Positions 48,450-57,482 of a DNA stretch of 64,000 nt are shown here, piece by piece. The stretch is from assembly GCF_002563895.1 (NCBI RefSeq), contig NZ_PDJB01000001.1, positions 1,285,501 through 1,349,500 on the forward strand. The letters run 5' to 3'. Source of the stretch: Pseudomonas lurida. GTDB taxonomy: Bacteria > Pseudomonadota > Gammaproteobacteria > Pseudomonadales > Pseudomonadaceae. How positions within the stretch are numbered: position 1 is the first letter of the stretch; each line of letters starts with the position of its first letter. The position numbers and the translations under genes are program-made. The notes under the pieces are model-generated. The model was not told where the DNA came from. It did not search any database and was given only the letters and a program-made list of their open reading frames with translations.

Positions 48450-51041
48450 TTATATCCGAGTCTTAAGTGCATATAACATTTCGAGCGCTTTTCGAGGCGT
48501 CAAGTCGTCCAGGTCAAGTTTAGCCAACTCGTCCAGCACGGGGTGGGGCAGGCTGGCGAACAGGTCACTCTGATGTGGGGCACTGGCTTTGCTGCTGGTT
48601 TTCTTCGGGCTGGCCACCACGGTTTCGTGAGGCAAGGCCGTGGTTTCCAGGCGGCTGAGGTGTTCGCGGGCGCGCGTGATCACATCGTTCGGCACACCGG
48701 CCAACTGGGCCACGGCCAAGCCGTAACTCTGGCTGGCCGGCCCTGGCAGCACGTGGTGCAGGAACACGATGCGCTCGTTGTGCTCGGTGGCGTTCAGGTG
48801 CACGTTGGCGACCAGCGGCTCGCTTTCCGGCAGCACGGTGAGCTCGAAGTAGTGCGTGGCAAACAGCGTATAGGCGCGCAAATGCGCCAGTCGCTCCGCC
48901 GCCGCCCACGCCAGCGACAGGCCGTCGAAGGTGCTGGTGCCGCGGCCCACTTCGTCCATCAGCACCAGGCTGCGTTCAGTGGCGTTGTGCAGAATGTTGG
49001 CGGTCTCGCTCATTTCCACCATAAAGGTCGAACGGCCACCGGCCAGGTCATCGCTGGAACCGATCCGGGTGAAAATGCGGTCCACCAGTGACAGCTCGCA
49101 ACTGGCTGCCGGCACAAAGCTGCCGATATGCGCCAGTAACACGATCAACGCGGTCTGGCGCATGTAGGTGGATTTACCGCCCATGTTCGGACCGGTGATG
49201 ACCAGCATGCGGGTATCGTCGTCCAGCGACAGGTCGTTGGCGACGAACGGCGTGGTCAACACCTGCTCTACCACCGGGTGGCGACCTTGCACGATGCGCA
49301 TGCACGGCTCGCTGACAAAGCGCGGGCAGTTCAGGTCAAGGTTCAGTGCGCGTTCGGCCAGGTTGCTCAGCACATCCAGTTCGGCCAGGGCGGCGGCGGT
49401 GTCCTGCAGCGGCGCCAACTGGCTGATCAGGTCTTCAAGCAGGTTTTCATAGAGCATCTTTTCCCGAGCCAGGGCGCGGCTCTTGGCCGACAGTGCCTTG
49501 TCTTCGAACGCTTTGAGTTCCGGGGTGATAAAGCGCTCGGCACCTTTGAGGGTTTGACGACGCTGATAATCGATCGGCGCCGACTCCGCCTGTTTGCTCG
49601 GCAACTCAATGAAGTAGCCATGCACGCGGTTGTAACCGACCTTCAAGTTGGCCAGGCCGGTTCGGGCTTTTTCGCGGGCTTCCAGATCGATCAGGAACTG
49701 CCCGGCGTTTTCGCTCAGGGATTGCAGTTCATCCAGCTCACTGTCGTAACCGGTCTTGAGTACGCCCCCATCACGAATGATTGCGGGTGGGTTGTCGATG
49801 ATGGCTTTTTCCAGCAGTGCCGCCAGTTCCGGGTAGGTGCCAGCCGTGACCGCAAGTTGCTGCAGGTGCGGGGTATCCAACTCGGTCATCGCCGCTTGCA
49901 ACTGCGGCAGGGCGCCAAGAGCATCGCGCAGGCGCGCCAGGTCACGAGGCCGTGCGTTACGCAGGCCGATCCGCGCCAGGATGCGCTCGATATCGCCGAT
50001 TTCCTTCAGCTGTGGCTGAAGCTTTTCAAAGCGGTAGCCGTCCAGCAGACAGGTAATAGAAGACTGGCGCGCTTGCAGCACCGCCAGGTCACGCAGCGGA
50101 CGGTTCAGCCATCGGGTCAGCAAGCGACTGCCCATGGCGGTCTGGCAACGGTCCACCACCGATTGCAGGGTGTTGTCGCGACCACCGGCCAGGTTGGTAT
50201 CCAGCTCCAGGTTGCGACGGCTGGCGCCATCGAGCACCACGGTATCGTCCAGACGCTCATGACGCAGGCTGCGCAAGTGCGGCAGGGCAGTGCGCTGGGT
50301 TTCCTTGGCGTAGCCCAGCAGGCAGCCGGCGGCGCCGATGGCCAGGGTCAGGGTTTCGCAACCGAAGCCTTTAAGATCCTGCACGGAGAACTGTTGGCAA
50401 AGACTTTTCAGCGCCGAGTCACGCTCGAAATCCCACGGCGCACGGCGCTTGGCCCCACGGCGTTTTTCCGCTGGCAGATCTTTCGGCCAATCATCCGGAA
50501 TCAGCAACTCCACCGGATTGATGCGCTCCAGCTCCGCCAGCAGATTCTCCCAGCCCTTGATCTCCAGCACAGTGAAGTTGCCACTGGTGATATCGAGTAC
50601 CGAAAGCCCGAACAGACGCTCATCGCCCAGCACGGCGGCGATCAGGTTGTCGCGACGCTCATCCAGCAGCGCCTCGTCACTCACCGTCCCCGGGGTAATA
50701 ATGCGCACTACCTGACGTTCGACCGGCCCTTTGCTCGTGGCCGGATCGCCGATCTGCTCGCAGATCACCACCGACTCGCCCAGCTTCACCAGCTTGACCA
50801 GGTAACCTTCCAGCGAGTGGTAAGGAATCCCACACATAGGAATCGACTGTCCTGCCGACTGCCCGCGTGCGGTCAGGGTGATGTCCAGCAACTTGGCGGC
50901 CTTCTTCGCGTCTTCGTAGAAGATCTCGTAGAAGTCGCCCATGCGATAGAACATCAACTGATCAGGGTGCTGGTTTTTCAGGCGCCAGTACTGCTGCATC
51001 ATCGGCGTATGGGAGGACAGATCGGACGTATTTTTACTCAT
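48450..51041 (-). CDS. mutS: DNA mismatch repair protein MutS
   Basis: An 863-residue mismatch-recognition ATPase. The mismatch-binding F-x-E element is in [12 protein letters not shown]; Walker A is [11 protein letters not shown]; the ABC-type signature [10 protein letters not shown] and the switch FATHYFELT follow; the C-terminal tetramerisation tail ([13 protein letters not shown]) is intact. Its upstream flank is the usual insertion locus of tailocin clusters in this genus. Confidence 0.95.
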   Translation of the reverse strand: MSKNTSDLSSHTPMMQQYWRLKNQHPDQLMFYRMGDFYEIFYEDAKKAAKLLDITLTARGQSAGQSIPMCGIPYHSLEGYLVKLVKLGESVVICEQIGDPATSKGPVERQVVRIITPGTVSDEALLDERRDNLIAAVLGDERLFGLSVLDITSGNFTVLEIKGWENLLAELERINPVELLIPDDWPKDLPAEKRRGAKRRAPWDFERDSALKSLCQQFSVQDLKGFGCETLTLAIGAAGCLLGYAKETQRTALPHLRSLRHERLDDTVVLDGASRRNLELDTNLAGGRDNTLQSVVDRCQTAMGSRLLTRWLNRPLRDLAVLQARQSSITCLLDGYRFEKLQPQLKEIGDIERILARIGLRNARPRDLARLRDALGALPQLQAAMTELDTPHLQQLAVTAGTYPELAALLEKAIIDNPPAIIRDGGVLKTGYDSELDELQSLSENAGQFLIDLEAREKARTGLANLKVGYNRVHGYFIELPSKQAESAPIDYQRRQTLKGAERFITPELKAFEDKALSAKSRALAREKMLYENLLEDLISQLAPLQDTAAALAELDVLSNLAERALNLDLNCPRFVSEPCMRIVQGRHPVVEQVLTTPFVANDLSLDDDTRMLVITGPNMGGKSTYMRQTALIVLLAHIGSFVPAASCELSLVDRIFTRIGSSDDLAGGRSTFMVEMSETANILHNATERSLVLMDEVGRGTSTFDGLSLAWAAAERLAHLRAYTLFATHYFELTVLPESEPLVANVHLNATEHNERIVFLHHVLPGPASQSYGLAVAQLAGVPNDVITRAREHLSRLETTALPHETVVASPKKTSSKASAPHQSDLFASLPHPVLDELAKLDLDDLTPRKALEMLYALKTRI

Positions 51042-51172
51042 TGGGTAGTAGGCAAATTCGTTGAAAGTGATGGGGCAAAGGGGGCGCTTGGCCCAGCATT
51101 TTTTGCGATGGCGGCAAGGTTAACACGCGAGGTCGGGGGTTCGCAGGTTGCGAACGGGGAGGTAGGCAGGCA

Positions 51173-51209
51173 TGGCAAATGCATTAAATATGCAAATTAG
51201 CATTTGCCA
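51173..51209. promoter_or_regulatory. Operator in front of the tailocin repressor gene
   Basis: TGGCAAATGC (51173-51182) and GCATTTGCCA (51200-51209) form a 10-bp inverted repeat. Inside it is a further ATGCAAATTAGCAT dyad and ATGCAT half-sites like those of the array at 52062-52129, so one protein probably binds both. Likely autoregulatory site. Confidence 0.7.
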
Positions 51210-51239
51210 ACCCCAAAAACTCCCGTCACTATCCGCGTT

Positions 51240-51974
51240 ATGCAAAAACGCAACGTTTCTATCGTCTTAAGAGAATTGCTGGACCGCGACCGGATCTCCC
51301 CCACGGAGCTTCACCGGCGTACCGGCGTGCCTCAATCCACACTGTCCCGGATCCTCAGCGGCAAGATCGTCGATCCGTCGGACAAGCACATCTCGCGCAT
51401 CGCCGAGTACTTCCGCGTCAGCACCGACCATTTGCGCGGGCGCGCGGCAGTAGGGGCTTTGCGCGATGACGGGCGCGACCCGATGCATTCGGAACTCAAG
51501 GACATAAGCCTGTGGGACGACGACACCCCCGTGAATGACGACGAGGTGTCGATCCCTTTTCTGCGCGAGGTTGAATTGGCTGCTGGATCAGGAAGATTCG
51601 TCATCGAGGAAAGCGAGAAGGCCAGCCTGCGGTTCGGCAAGCGCAGCCTGCGGCATAACGGGGTGCAGTTTGACCAGGCCAAATGCGTGACGGTGCGCGG
51701 CAACAGTATGTTGCCGGTGCTGCGCGATGGCGCGACGGTCGGTGTGAATGCGGGTAAAAGCGCCATTGGTGATATCGTCGATGGCGACTTGTACGCCATC
51801 AATCACAATGGCCAGTTGCGCGTCAAACAGCTCTACCGCCTGCCTTCCGGGATTCGCCTGCGCAGCTTCAACCGCGATGAGCACCCGGATGAGGACTACA
51901 GCTTCCAGGATATCCAGGATGAACAGATCAGCATCCTCGGTCATGTGTTCTGGTGGGGCATGTACGCTCGTTAA
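51240..51974 (+). CDS. CI/LexA-like self-cleaving repressor (PrtR type)
   Basis: A 244-residue repressor. An N-terminal helix-turn-helix (ISPTELHRRTGVPQSTLSRIL) is joined to an S24 peptidase domain: cleavage site LAAGSGR, nucleophile serine in VRGNSMLPVL, general-base lysine in LRVKQLY. This architecture gives RecA-dependent self-cleavage and SOS induction. ATG 51240 was chosen; a TTG at 51204 would start inside the operator. It probably represses the tailocin operon. No prtN-like activator gene is seen. Confidence 0.85.
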   Translation: MQKRNVSIVLRELLDRDRISPTELHRRTGVPQSTLSRILSGKIVDPSDKHISRIAEYFRVSTDHLRGRAAVGALRDDGRDPMHSELKDISLWDDDTPVNDDEVSIPFLREVELAAGSGRFVIEESEKASLRFGKRSLRHNGVQFDQAKCVTVRGNSMLPVLRDGATVGVNAGKSAIGDIVDGDLYAINHNGQLRVKQLYRLPSGIRLRSFNRDEHPDEDYSFQDIQDEQISILGHVFWWGMYAR

Positions 51975-51989
51975 CCTTCTTCAGTAAGA

Positions 51990-52018
51990 CAAAGCCCGCC
52001 AACGTGCGGGCTTTTTTT
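51990..52018 (+). terminator. Terminator of the repressor gene
   Basis: AAAGCCCGC-N5-GCGGGCTTT followed by T residues, 16 bases after the stop. Confidence 0.88.
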
Positions 52019-52061
52019 CGCCTATCGAAAATCATCAAACCCACAGCCCATAAGGCCGAAA

Positions 52062-52134
52062 ATGCATGCATGCATTTCAATCGGCAAAATAAATGCATTC
52101 ATGCATTGACTGTATATGCATACATGCATATTCT
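52062..52134 (+). promoter_or_regulatory. Tailocin leader promoter with three operator copies
   Basis: ATGCATGCATGCAT (52062-52075), ATGCATTCATGCAT (52093-52106) and ATGCATACATGCAT (52116-52129) share the form ATGCAT-N2-ATGCAT. A promoter TTGACT (52106-52111), 17 bases, TATTCT (52129-52134) is interleaved with the second and third copies. A repressor bound here would block RNA polymerase. Predicted start near 52141. Confidence 0.75.
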
Positions 52135-52140
52135 TCATCT

Positions 52141-52495
52141 CAAGCCAGCCAACAAGGCCTGGTGGAGGCGGCAAGGATGCTGCCAAGGAAGACAAGGAAG
52201 GCACGCAACATCGGCAAGGACGCCATCAGAGCGATGGCAGGGAGGCCAGGCAACACCGGCAAGGATGCCGACGCTCTTTAGTTATATCGCTTCAAGAACA
52301 GGCAGCGATGAACCGGCCTTAACGGTTCAGAGGGTTGGCAACTGACCCGGGTGCGCAGCGTAAAGCACCAGAAGCAGTTATCCGGCAGACAGGGATCGTG
52401 GTCGGAAAAACATTGAGGAAAGGTCCGTACCGCGCCAGTAGCGCCGAAAGACCGAGGACATCATTACTGAAAAGCCCGGGCAACCGGGCTTTTTG
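52141..52495 (+). ncRNA. Candidate GGA-hairpin leader RNA or sRNA of the tailocin locus
   Basis: The stretch from the predicted start to the terminator at 52470-52495 has no confident gene. It repeats GGCAAGGAYGC three times (52170, 52213, 52258). Two copies form GGC-AAGGAC-GCC and CGGC-AAGGAT-GCCG hairpins with a hexaloop presenting AGGA; the first forms GGCA-AGGATGC-TGCC. Extra GGA motifs lie between (52187, 52196). The repeats fall in different reading frames, favouring RNA over protein. A 34-codon basic frame from ATG 52177 is the main alternative. Confidence 0.4.
52470..52495 (+). terminator. Intrinsic terminator inside the tailocin leader
   Basis: AAAAGCCCGG-GCAA-CCGGGCTTTTT between the leader promoter and the holin gene. 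Read-through or a second promoter is needed for structural gene expression. Confidence 0.85.
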
Positions 52496-52526
52496 GAATG
52501 CCGACCTATAAATGGATTTACCCAAG

Positions 52527-52545
52527 TGCCGGCCTTTTGCCGGCA
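52527..52545 (+). promoter_or_regulatory. Hairpin just upstream of the holin ribosome binding site
   Basis: TGCCGGC-CTTTT-GCCGGCA, a perfect 7-bp stem ending nine bases before the AGGAG of the holin gene. It may stabilise or tune the mRNA. Confidence 0.5.
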
Positions 52546-52567
52546 GTGCTCAGCCAGGAGGCGTGAC

Positions 52568-52912
52568 ATGACAAACGAGCAGCAAGCGTTAGCGGAAATG
52601 CCTGTCTGGCTGGTGATCGTACTGGCCCTGATCGGCGGGGTGTCCGGCGAAATGTGGCGCGCCGACAAGGAGGGCGCTCGTGGTTGGTCCCTGGTACGGC
52701 GCCTGGCGCTGCGGTCCGGGGCATGCATGGTCTGCGGCGTGTCGGCGTTGATGCTGTGCTACGCCGCCGGCATGTCGATCTGGACCGCCGGCGCCATCGG
52801 TTGCCTGACCGCCATGGCCGGCGCGGACGTGGCCATCGGCCTTTATGAACGCTGGGCGGCCAAGCGCATCGGGGTCAACGAGGCCCCGACCTCTCGCCCG
52901 GATCAGCAGTAA
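52568..52912 (+). CDS. Phage-type holin
   Basis: A 114-residue membrane protein with about three hydrophobic helices (VWLVIVLALIGGVSGEMW, GACMVCGVSALMLCYAAGM, IGCLTAMAGADVAIGLY) and a charged C-terminus, as expected for a holin that releases tailocin particles by membrane permeabilisation. First structural-operon gene, as in R-pyocin clusters. ATG 52568 follows AGGAGGCG. Confidence 0.75.
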   Translation: MTNEQQALAEMPVWLVIVLALIGGVSGEMWRADKEGARGWSLVRRLALRSGACMVCGVSALMLCYAAGMSIWTAGAIGCLTAMAGADVAIGLYERWAAKRIGVNEAPTSRPDQQ

Positions 52913-52933
52913 CCGCTGCAAGGATGCAAGCAG

Positions 52934-53449
52934 ATGACATTTCTCGAAAAACCTTCCCAGTTGCCCATGGCGATCGGGGACGCACTCAAGCGCGCGTTCC
53001 CCCACCTGCGCGTAGGCAATCACCTGGACTTTCCCGACACGGGCGATAAAACCGGGATCTTGATCAGCGTGGAGCGCAACGGTCCAGGTGTTCGCTCCCT
53101 CGCAGGGCGCAAGGCGCATGCCTTGTCGGTTTCACTCAAGGCCATGGTCGCGAGCGGCGCAGCACCTTTTGATGCGTGCGACCTGGCCAGCCAACTGATG
53201 GACCTGGCCCTGGACAATCGTTGGGGGCTGCCGCCGGACCAGTGCGACCTGCCCACCGCGATTGTCGCGGCGCCTTCGGTGCTGACCGGGGCGCAAACGG
53301 ACTACGACACCTGGACCGTGTCCTTCAGCCAAAACCTCTACCTCGGCCCATCGCTGCTCGAAGATCCCACCGGCAAACCGCTGTTTGCCCGCACCTGGGA
53401 AGTGTCGAACATCGACGACCCCGACCAATATCGCCCATTGCAGGAGTAG
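52934..53449 (+). CDS. Tailocin collar/tail-terminator-like protein
   Basis: A 171-residue protein with no recognised motif. Between holin and spike it holds the position of PA0615 in the P. aeruginosa R-pyocin cluster, which I recall as the collar that caps the tail. The composition is that of a soluble alpha/beta protein. Function is inferred from position only. Confidence 0.55.
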   Translation: MTFLEKPSQLPMAIGDALKRAFPHLRVGNHLDFPDTGDKTGILISVERNGPGVRSLAGRKAHALSVSLKAMVASGAAPFDACDLASQLMDLALDNRWGLPPDQCDLPTAIVAAPSVLTGAQTDYDTWTVSFSQNLYLGPSLLEDPTGKPLFARTWEVSNIDDPDQYRPLQE

Positions 53450-53452
53450 TCC

Positions 53453-54064
53453 ATGTTCGATGCACTGCTACGCATGCAATTGGGACCGATCGTCGAGCGC
53501 CTGGCGGAAATGGAGGCCCAGCTCGAAGACTTGTACCGACGCGCAGAAAGCTTCTGTCGGATTGGCGTGTGCCAGGAGGTCGATGCTGCCAGCAATACCT
53601 GCAAGGTCAGCCACGGTGAGTTGCTCAGCCCGGCGATCAAGTTTTTCAACCCCAGCGCTGGGGCGCAAACCGAAACCCGCATTCCTTCAGTGGGCGAGCA
53701 GTGCCTGCTGCTCAACTACGGCGGCGGGGAAGGGGGCACGCAGTCTGTGGCGTTGTTCGGCCTCAACAGTAGTCTCTTTCCGCCTGTTTCCGGTGTTGCG
53801 TCGCTGACGAGGCGTCGTCATCAGGACGGCACCCAGAGCGACTACGACGACACCACCCATACGTTCAACTGGGTTAACGGCCCAACCACGTTCAGCGGCT
53901 CCCGCGAGCAAGTCGAGGTCAACGTCGGTGCCGCCAGCCTCACTATGAGTGCCCAGCGCATCACCCTGCAACTCGGCCCCACCGGCTTGTTGCTGGATGC
54001 TGCCGGCGTGCATTTGAGCGGCCCGCTGGTGGATCACCAGGGCCGCGTGATCAGTCGCGCATAA
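53453..54064 (+). CDS. Baseplate spike protein, gpV-like
   Basis: A 203-residue P2 gpV-type protein. It has an OB-fold-like N-terminal part (CRIGVCQEVDAASNTCKVSHGEL) and glycine/threonine-rich repeats toward the end (LTMSAQRITLQLGPTGLLLDAAGVHLSG) that form the trimeric beta-helix needle. The spike punctures the target outer membrane. ATG is four bases after the preceding stop. Confidence 0.85.
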   Translation: MFDALLRMQLGPIVERLAEMEAQLEDLYRRAESFCRIGVCQEVDAASNTCKVSHGELLSPAIKFFNPSAGAQTETRIPSVGEQCLLLNYGGGEGGTQSVALFGLNSSLFPPVSGVASLTRRRHQDGTQSDYDDTTHTFNWVNGPTTFSGSREQVEVNVGAASLTMSAQRITLQLGPTGLLLDAAGVHLSGPLVDHQGRVISRA

Positions 54065-54073
54065 GGATTTGCC

Positions 54074-54406
54074 ATGATTGGAATCGAGAGGAATACCGGG
54101 GCAGCCGTCGATGACTGGCTGCAATTCGTACAGCGTGCTACCCGAGCGCTGACCACCCCTGTAGGTACCCGCCAGAAGCGCCCGCTGTACGGCTCGTTGA
54201 TCCCGCAACTGCTCGGCCAGAACCTTGGCGACGATCTGCTGATCCTCGCCCAGAGCCACGCCGCCCAAGCGTTCTACAACGCCCAGAACGGCATCGCCGA
54301 CTTTCAACCCCAGGTCATCGTTGCCACCCTTCAGGGCGCGGGTTTGTTGCTGCGTTTTGCCGGCACCTGGAAAAACCGCCAACAATCCTTCGAGGTCGTG
54401 ACATGA
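54074..54406 (+). CDS. Baseplate protein, gpW/gp25 family
   Basis: A 110-residue baseplate wedge component of the gpW/T4 gp25 family (GIERNTGAAVDDW at the start, then RKRPLYGSLIPQLL-type segment). It nucleates sheath assembly on the baseplate. Its stop overlaps the ATG of the gpJ-like gene. Confidence 0.85.
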   Translation: MIGIERNTGAAVDDWLQFVQRATRALTTPVGTRQKRPLYGSLIPQLLGQNLGDDLLILAQSHAAQAFYNAQNGIADFQPQVIVATLQGAGLLLRFAGTWKNRQQSFEVVT

Positions 54407-55398
54407 GCATGTTGATCCCTGGCCAGAACCAACTGGCGGAACCGGCCATCATCGCGGTGGACGAGTTCGAACCGCTGTTGGCCGAGTTCAAGGCCTTCGT
54501 CGTTGACTATGTCGCCACCCGGGCACCGCAAAGCGCGGCCAAACTCAAGGTCAGCCTCGACAACGAAAGCGAACTGCTGACCCTGGCCCTGGAAGCGTTT
54601 TGCGTGCGCCTGCAAACCCACGAGCGCAAGTACAACGCCCGCATCAAACAGATGCTGGCGTGGTGGGCCACCGGCAGTAACCTGGATGCACGCCTGGCCG
54701 ACATGGGCCTGGAGCGCCAGGTGCTCGACCCCGGCGACCCGGCCGCTTTCCCGCCGGTGCCGCCGATTCTGGAAAGCGACGACGACGCCCGCCTGCGTTA
54801 CTACCTGGCCCCACACGCACCGGCTGCAGGCTCGCGCATGCACTATCGTCGCGAAGTGTTCACCCTCGGCGAGCGGCCGTCGGTCAAGGTGCAAAGCGCC
54901 ACGCCGGGTGTGGTGACTGTCAGCTATACCTTTGATACGGACGGGTATGCGGCCCAGGTAAAAGATGGCAATGGGCGTCGAACGGCGCCTGGCGAAGTGA
55001 TGGTCACTGTGCTGTCCCGCGACGGCGACGGTACGCCATCTGCGGATTTGCTTGACGGTGTTCGTCGCCATTTCGCACGGCCGGATGTACGGCCCGAGAC
55101 GGATTCGGTCACTGTGCAAGCTGCGCAAATCCTGCGCTATAAAATTCGCGTGGTCGCGAAGATCAACGCAGGTCCCGATTCGGGCCTTACTCAAGTCGCC
55201 GCGCAGAAACTGCTGCAAGACTACGCAGGGTCGTGTCATCGCCTGGAAGGCCGAGTAGATCCGAGCTGGATCGATTACGCGATCCACAGTGCCGGCGCCG
55301 CCCAACTGCAAATCCTTGAACCGCTGGTACCGATTGTCAGCACTGCGTTCCAGGCCCCGTACTGTACGGGCGTCGAGGTGGAGGTGCGCACGCTATGA
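54403..55398 (+). CDS. Baseplate wedge protein, gpJ-like
   Basis: A 331-residue P2 gpJ homologue (T4 gp6 class). LLAEFKAFVVDYVATRAPQ and VQSATPGVVTVSYTFDTDG segments are typical. It forms the baseplate ring with gpW and gpI. Four-base overlaps on both sides show tight translational coupling. Confidence 0.87.
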   Translation: MSMLIPGQNQLAEPAIIAVDEFEPLLAEFKAFVVDYVATRAPQSAAKLKVSLDNESELLTLALEAFCVRLQTHERKYNARIKQMLAWWATGSNLDARLADMGLERQVLDPGDPAAFPPVPPILESDDDARLRYYLAPHAPAAGSRMHYRREVFTLGERPSVKVQSATPGVVTVSYTFDTDGYAAQVKDGNGRRTAPGEVMVTVLSRDGDGTPSADLLDGVRRHFARPDVRPETDSVTVQAAQILRYKIRVVAKINAGPDSGLTQVAAQKLLQDYAGSCHRLEGRVDPSWIDYAIHSAGAAQLQILEPLVPIVSTAFQAPYCTGVEVEVRTL

Positions 55399-56123
55399 GT
55401 GAACCCAAAGCGAGCCTCTTGCCGGCTAACAGCTCACCGTTGGAGAAGTCGCTGGACCTGGGCTTCGGGCAGTTGCTGGAGCGGGTTGTACCGCCGTTTC
55501 CGGCCTTGATGAACCCGCTGCAGACGCCAGCCGAATTTCTTCCTTACCTAGCCGCCGACCGTGGTGTCAGTGAGTGGGATGCGGACGCCAGCGAGACCGA
55601 AAAGCGCCTCACCACAGCCTTGTCCTGGCAGATCCAGCGCCAGGCGGGTACGCCCAAGGCACTGAGCTACGCAGTGGAGTCGCTGGGGTTCACCCCCAAC
55701 ATCAGCGCCTGGTATCAGCAAAGGCCATTGGGTGCCCCCTACACCTTTGATGTGCAGGCGATTATCGGGCGCAGTTGGTCCAGCGGCGATCATAACCGGC
55801 TTATTCGCCGGATCAATGCTGCGCAGAGTGAGCGGGACCTGGCGACGATCACCATCGTGCATGAAACCTCCCAGGGGCTGCGGCTCACCAGTGCCGTTGA
55901 CCCCGGTTTGAGCATCGGCGAGGACAACCCTCCTGGCGCACTGCCCGAAGTGAAGCTTCACGGTGCCGTGTGCTTCAACAGCGCAGCCCATACCCCATTG
56001 AGCGATGGCGAGTTGCAGCTTGAAGGTACGCTACCGGAATTCGGGCTTGCCGCCCGGCTAACCAGTGCCGGGCTGGCCCGGCACTACACCATTAACGACT
56101 ACGACCTCAGGGCGCAGCCATGA
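55395..56123 (+). CDS. Tail protein I (gpI-like baseplate wedge)
   Basis: A 242-residue P2 gpI homologue: LLPANSSPLEKSLDLGFGQL at the start, then the conserved LPYLAADRGVSEWD and TPKALSYAVESLGF blocks. It links the baseplate to the fibres. Overlaps the fibre gene by four bases. Confidence 0.87.
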   Translation: MSEPKASLLPANSSPLEKSLDLGFGQLLERVVPPFPALMNPLQTPAEFLPYLAADRGVSEWDADASETEKRLTTALSWQIQRQAGTPKALSYAVESLGFTPNISAWYQQRPLGAPYTFDVQAIIGRSWSSGDHNRLIRRINAAQSERDLATITIVHETSQGLRLTSAVDPGLSIGEDNPPGALPEVKLHGAVCFNSAAHTPLSDGELQLEGTLPEFGLAARLTSAGLARHYTINDYDLRAQP

Positions 56124-56650
56124 CAGATGACATTACGCGCCTGGTGCGCTTCACCTCCAAGGGTTTGGATGAAGTGCTGCAGGCAAAGAACCAGGGCCTG
56201 AAAGGCGAAATCACGCACGTCGGCGCCGGCACCGGTCGCTACAACCCGGACGGCACGGAGGTGGCGCTGCGCGATGAGCGCCAACGGGTCGCGATTGTGG
56301 ATTACGAGGATCTGGGCGATCGGCAACTCAGGATGGCCGCGCTGTTTGATGGCGAGGCCGAATATGAAATTGGCGAGTTCGGGTTTTATCTCGCCAGCGG
56401 GACTTTGCTAGCGGTGTATTCCGTGGCAGGGAAGTTGTTGACGTACAAAGCGGCAGCGGCGCGAGTACTGCAAAAGTTTACGCTGGATATTTCGCCATTG
56501 CCGGCGGATAGCGTGACGATCGTGGTGGGGAGTGAAAACCTTAACGTGCTGTTGGCTGAGGAGATCGCAATCATGGGCGCCGCCTCCGTTGGCAATATGT
56601 CGCGGCATGTTGATTTGATGTTCAGGGTTATGAATCTCGAAGCGAAGTAG
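56120..56650 (+). CDS. Short tail fibre/tail-collar protein
   Basis: A 176-residue protein with a phage tail-collar fibre N-terminal domain (ITHVGAGTGRYNPDGTEVALRDERQRV, then GEFGFYLASGTLLAVYS). This domain anchors fibres to the baseplate. Unlike full-length R-tailocin fibres, which usually run to several hundred residues, it stops without a receptor-binding part. That part may lie on the next gene. Confidence 0.75.
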   Translation: MTDDITRLVRFTSKGLDEVLQAKNQGLKGEITHVGAGTGRYNPDGTEVALRDERQRVAIVDYEDLGDRQLRMAALFDGEAEYEIGEFGFYLASGTLLAVYSVAGKLLTYKAAAARVLQKFTLDISPLPADSVTIVVGSENLNVLLAEEIAIMGAASVGNMSRHVDLMFRVMNLEAK

Positions 56651-56697
56651 TTGCACTGAAAAAAGTGCAGGGAAGATTAATTAACAGGGAGTTGATG

Positions 56698-57480
56698 ATG
56701 GGAATTGAAACGACTATCACGAAAGTTGTAGATGCGTGTAATAAGCTAACGGAAACGGTTACTAACCAAATTGGGAAAATTGATGCGCGGGTAGACATGG
56801 CTTCGAGTCAATTTACTGCGTGGCGTAATAGTGTGCAGGCTAAGGATATTAATGGCCGTGCTTCTTATACGCAGACGATTGATCTTACGGGACTTTCTAC
56901 CAGTATTTTCTACCCGGTCTGGTGGCGTATGCCGGGTAATGAAAGAGGTATGTCGGAGGTCATTATTTCCAGAAATTATGGCTTGGATGCAGGCCTCAAT
57001 CCGTTCAACAATAATTTCGACGTACATGTTGCCGGTTTGAACTTGCAAATGGAGGGCTGCGGAATTCCATGGAACGGGGACGCAAATTTTTTGACGATTA
57101 AGCGCATCTCTCAGACTTACCGCGAGACCGTCCGTCGCGCTCAGTTCGGCATGTTGTCTATCGTTCGTCCTGTTACTGGCCTTAAACCCATTTGGCTGAA
57201 TCAGACGCCGGGTACGCTGGTCTCTTCCCCGCAGGAGTCGGGCTGTTACTTGCGAGGTGGACTGACGTATATCGTTACCAAGAGTTTTGAAGAACCTGTG
57301 AAGTTCAGTCGCTCAGACGCTGAAGTAGAACTTAGCCAATCGGTGGCACCGGAATATGAAATTTCTTGGAAGGTCAAACCGTTTGCGTTGACCGCCCCCG
57401 AGCTTGGAGAAACCTATCCGGAGAGCAGGTTGGCTTACACACTGGATAACGATCTGCGCTACGCGGTGAAAGGAGTATGA
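56698..57480 (+). CDS. Putative receptor-binding fibre tip, AT-rich
   Basis: A 260-residue protein I do not recognise. An N-terminal amphipathic segment (TKVVDACNKLTETVTNQIGKIDARV) could form a trimeric coiled coil; the rest is rich in aromatic and polar residues. The gene is clearly lower in GC than its neighbours and sits where tailocins carry the variable fibre, so it may be an exchanged receptor-binding module. Start 56698 is preferred over 56695 for spacing to GGGAG. Confidence 0.55.
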   Translation: MGIETTITKVVDACNKLTETVTNQIGKIDARVDMASSQFTAWRNSVQAKDINGRASYTQTIDLTGLSTSIFYPVWWRMPGNERGMSEVIISRNYGLDAGLNPFNNNFDVHVAGLNLQMEGCGIPWNGDANFLTIKRISQTYRETVRRAQFGMLSIVRPVTGLKPIWLNQTPGTLVSSPQESGCYLRGGLTYIVTKSFEEPVKFSRSDAEVELSQSVAPEYEISWKVKPFALTAPELGETYPESRLAYTLDNDLRYAVKGV

Positions 57481-57482
57481 AT

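Noticed and set aside
49278..51200. 640-codon plus-strand frame opposite mutS
   Set aside because: It is antisense to the whole of mutS, has no recognisable domain, and its composition (many Gln, Arg, His, Val) is that of a GC-rich shadow frame.
52177..52281. 34-codon basic small protein in the tailocin leader
   Set aside because: ATG 52177 has GGAGG upstream, yet the repeated GGCAAGGAYGC units fall in different frames and the fold potential favours an RNA; kept as the alternative explanation.
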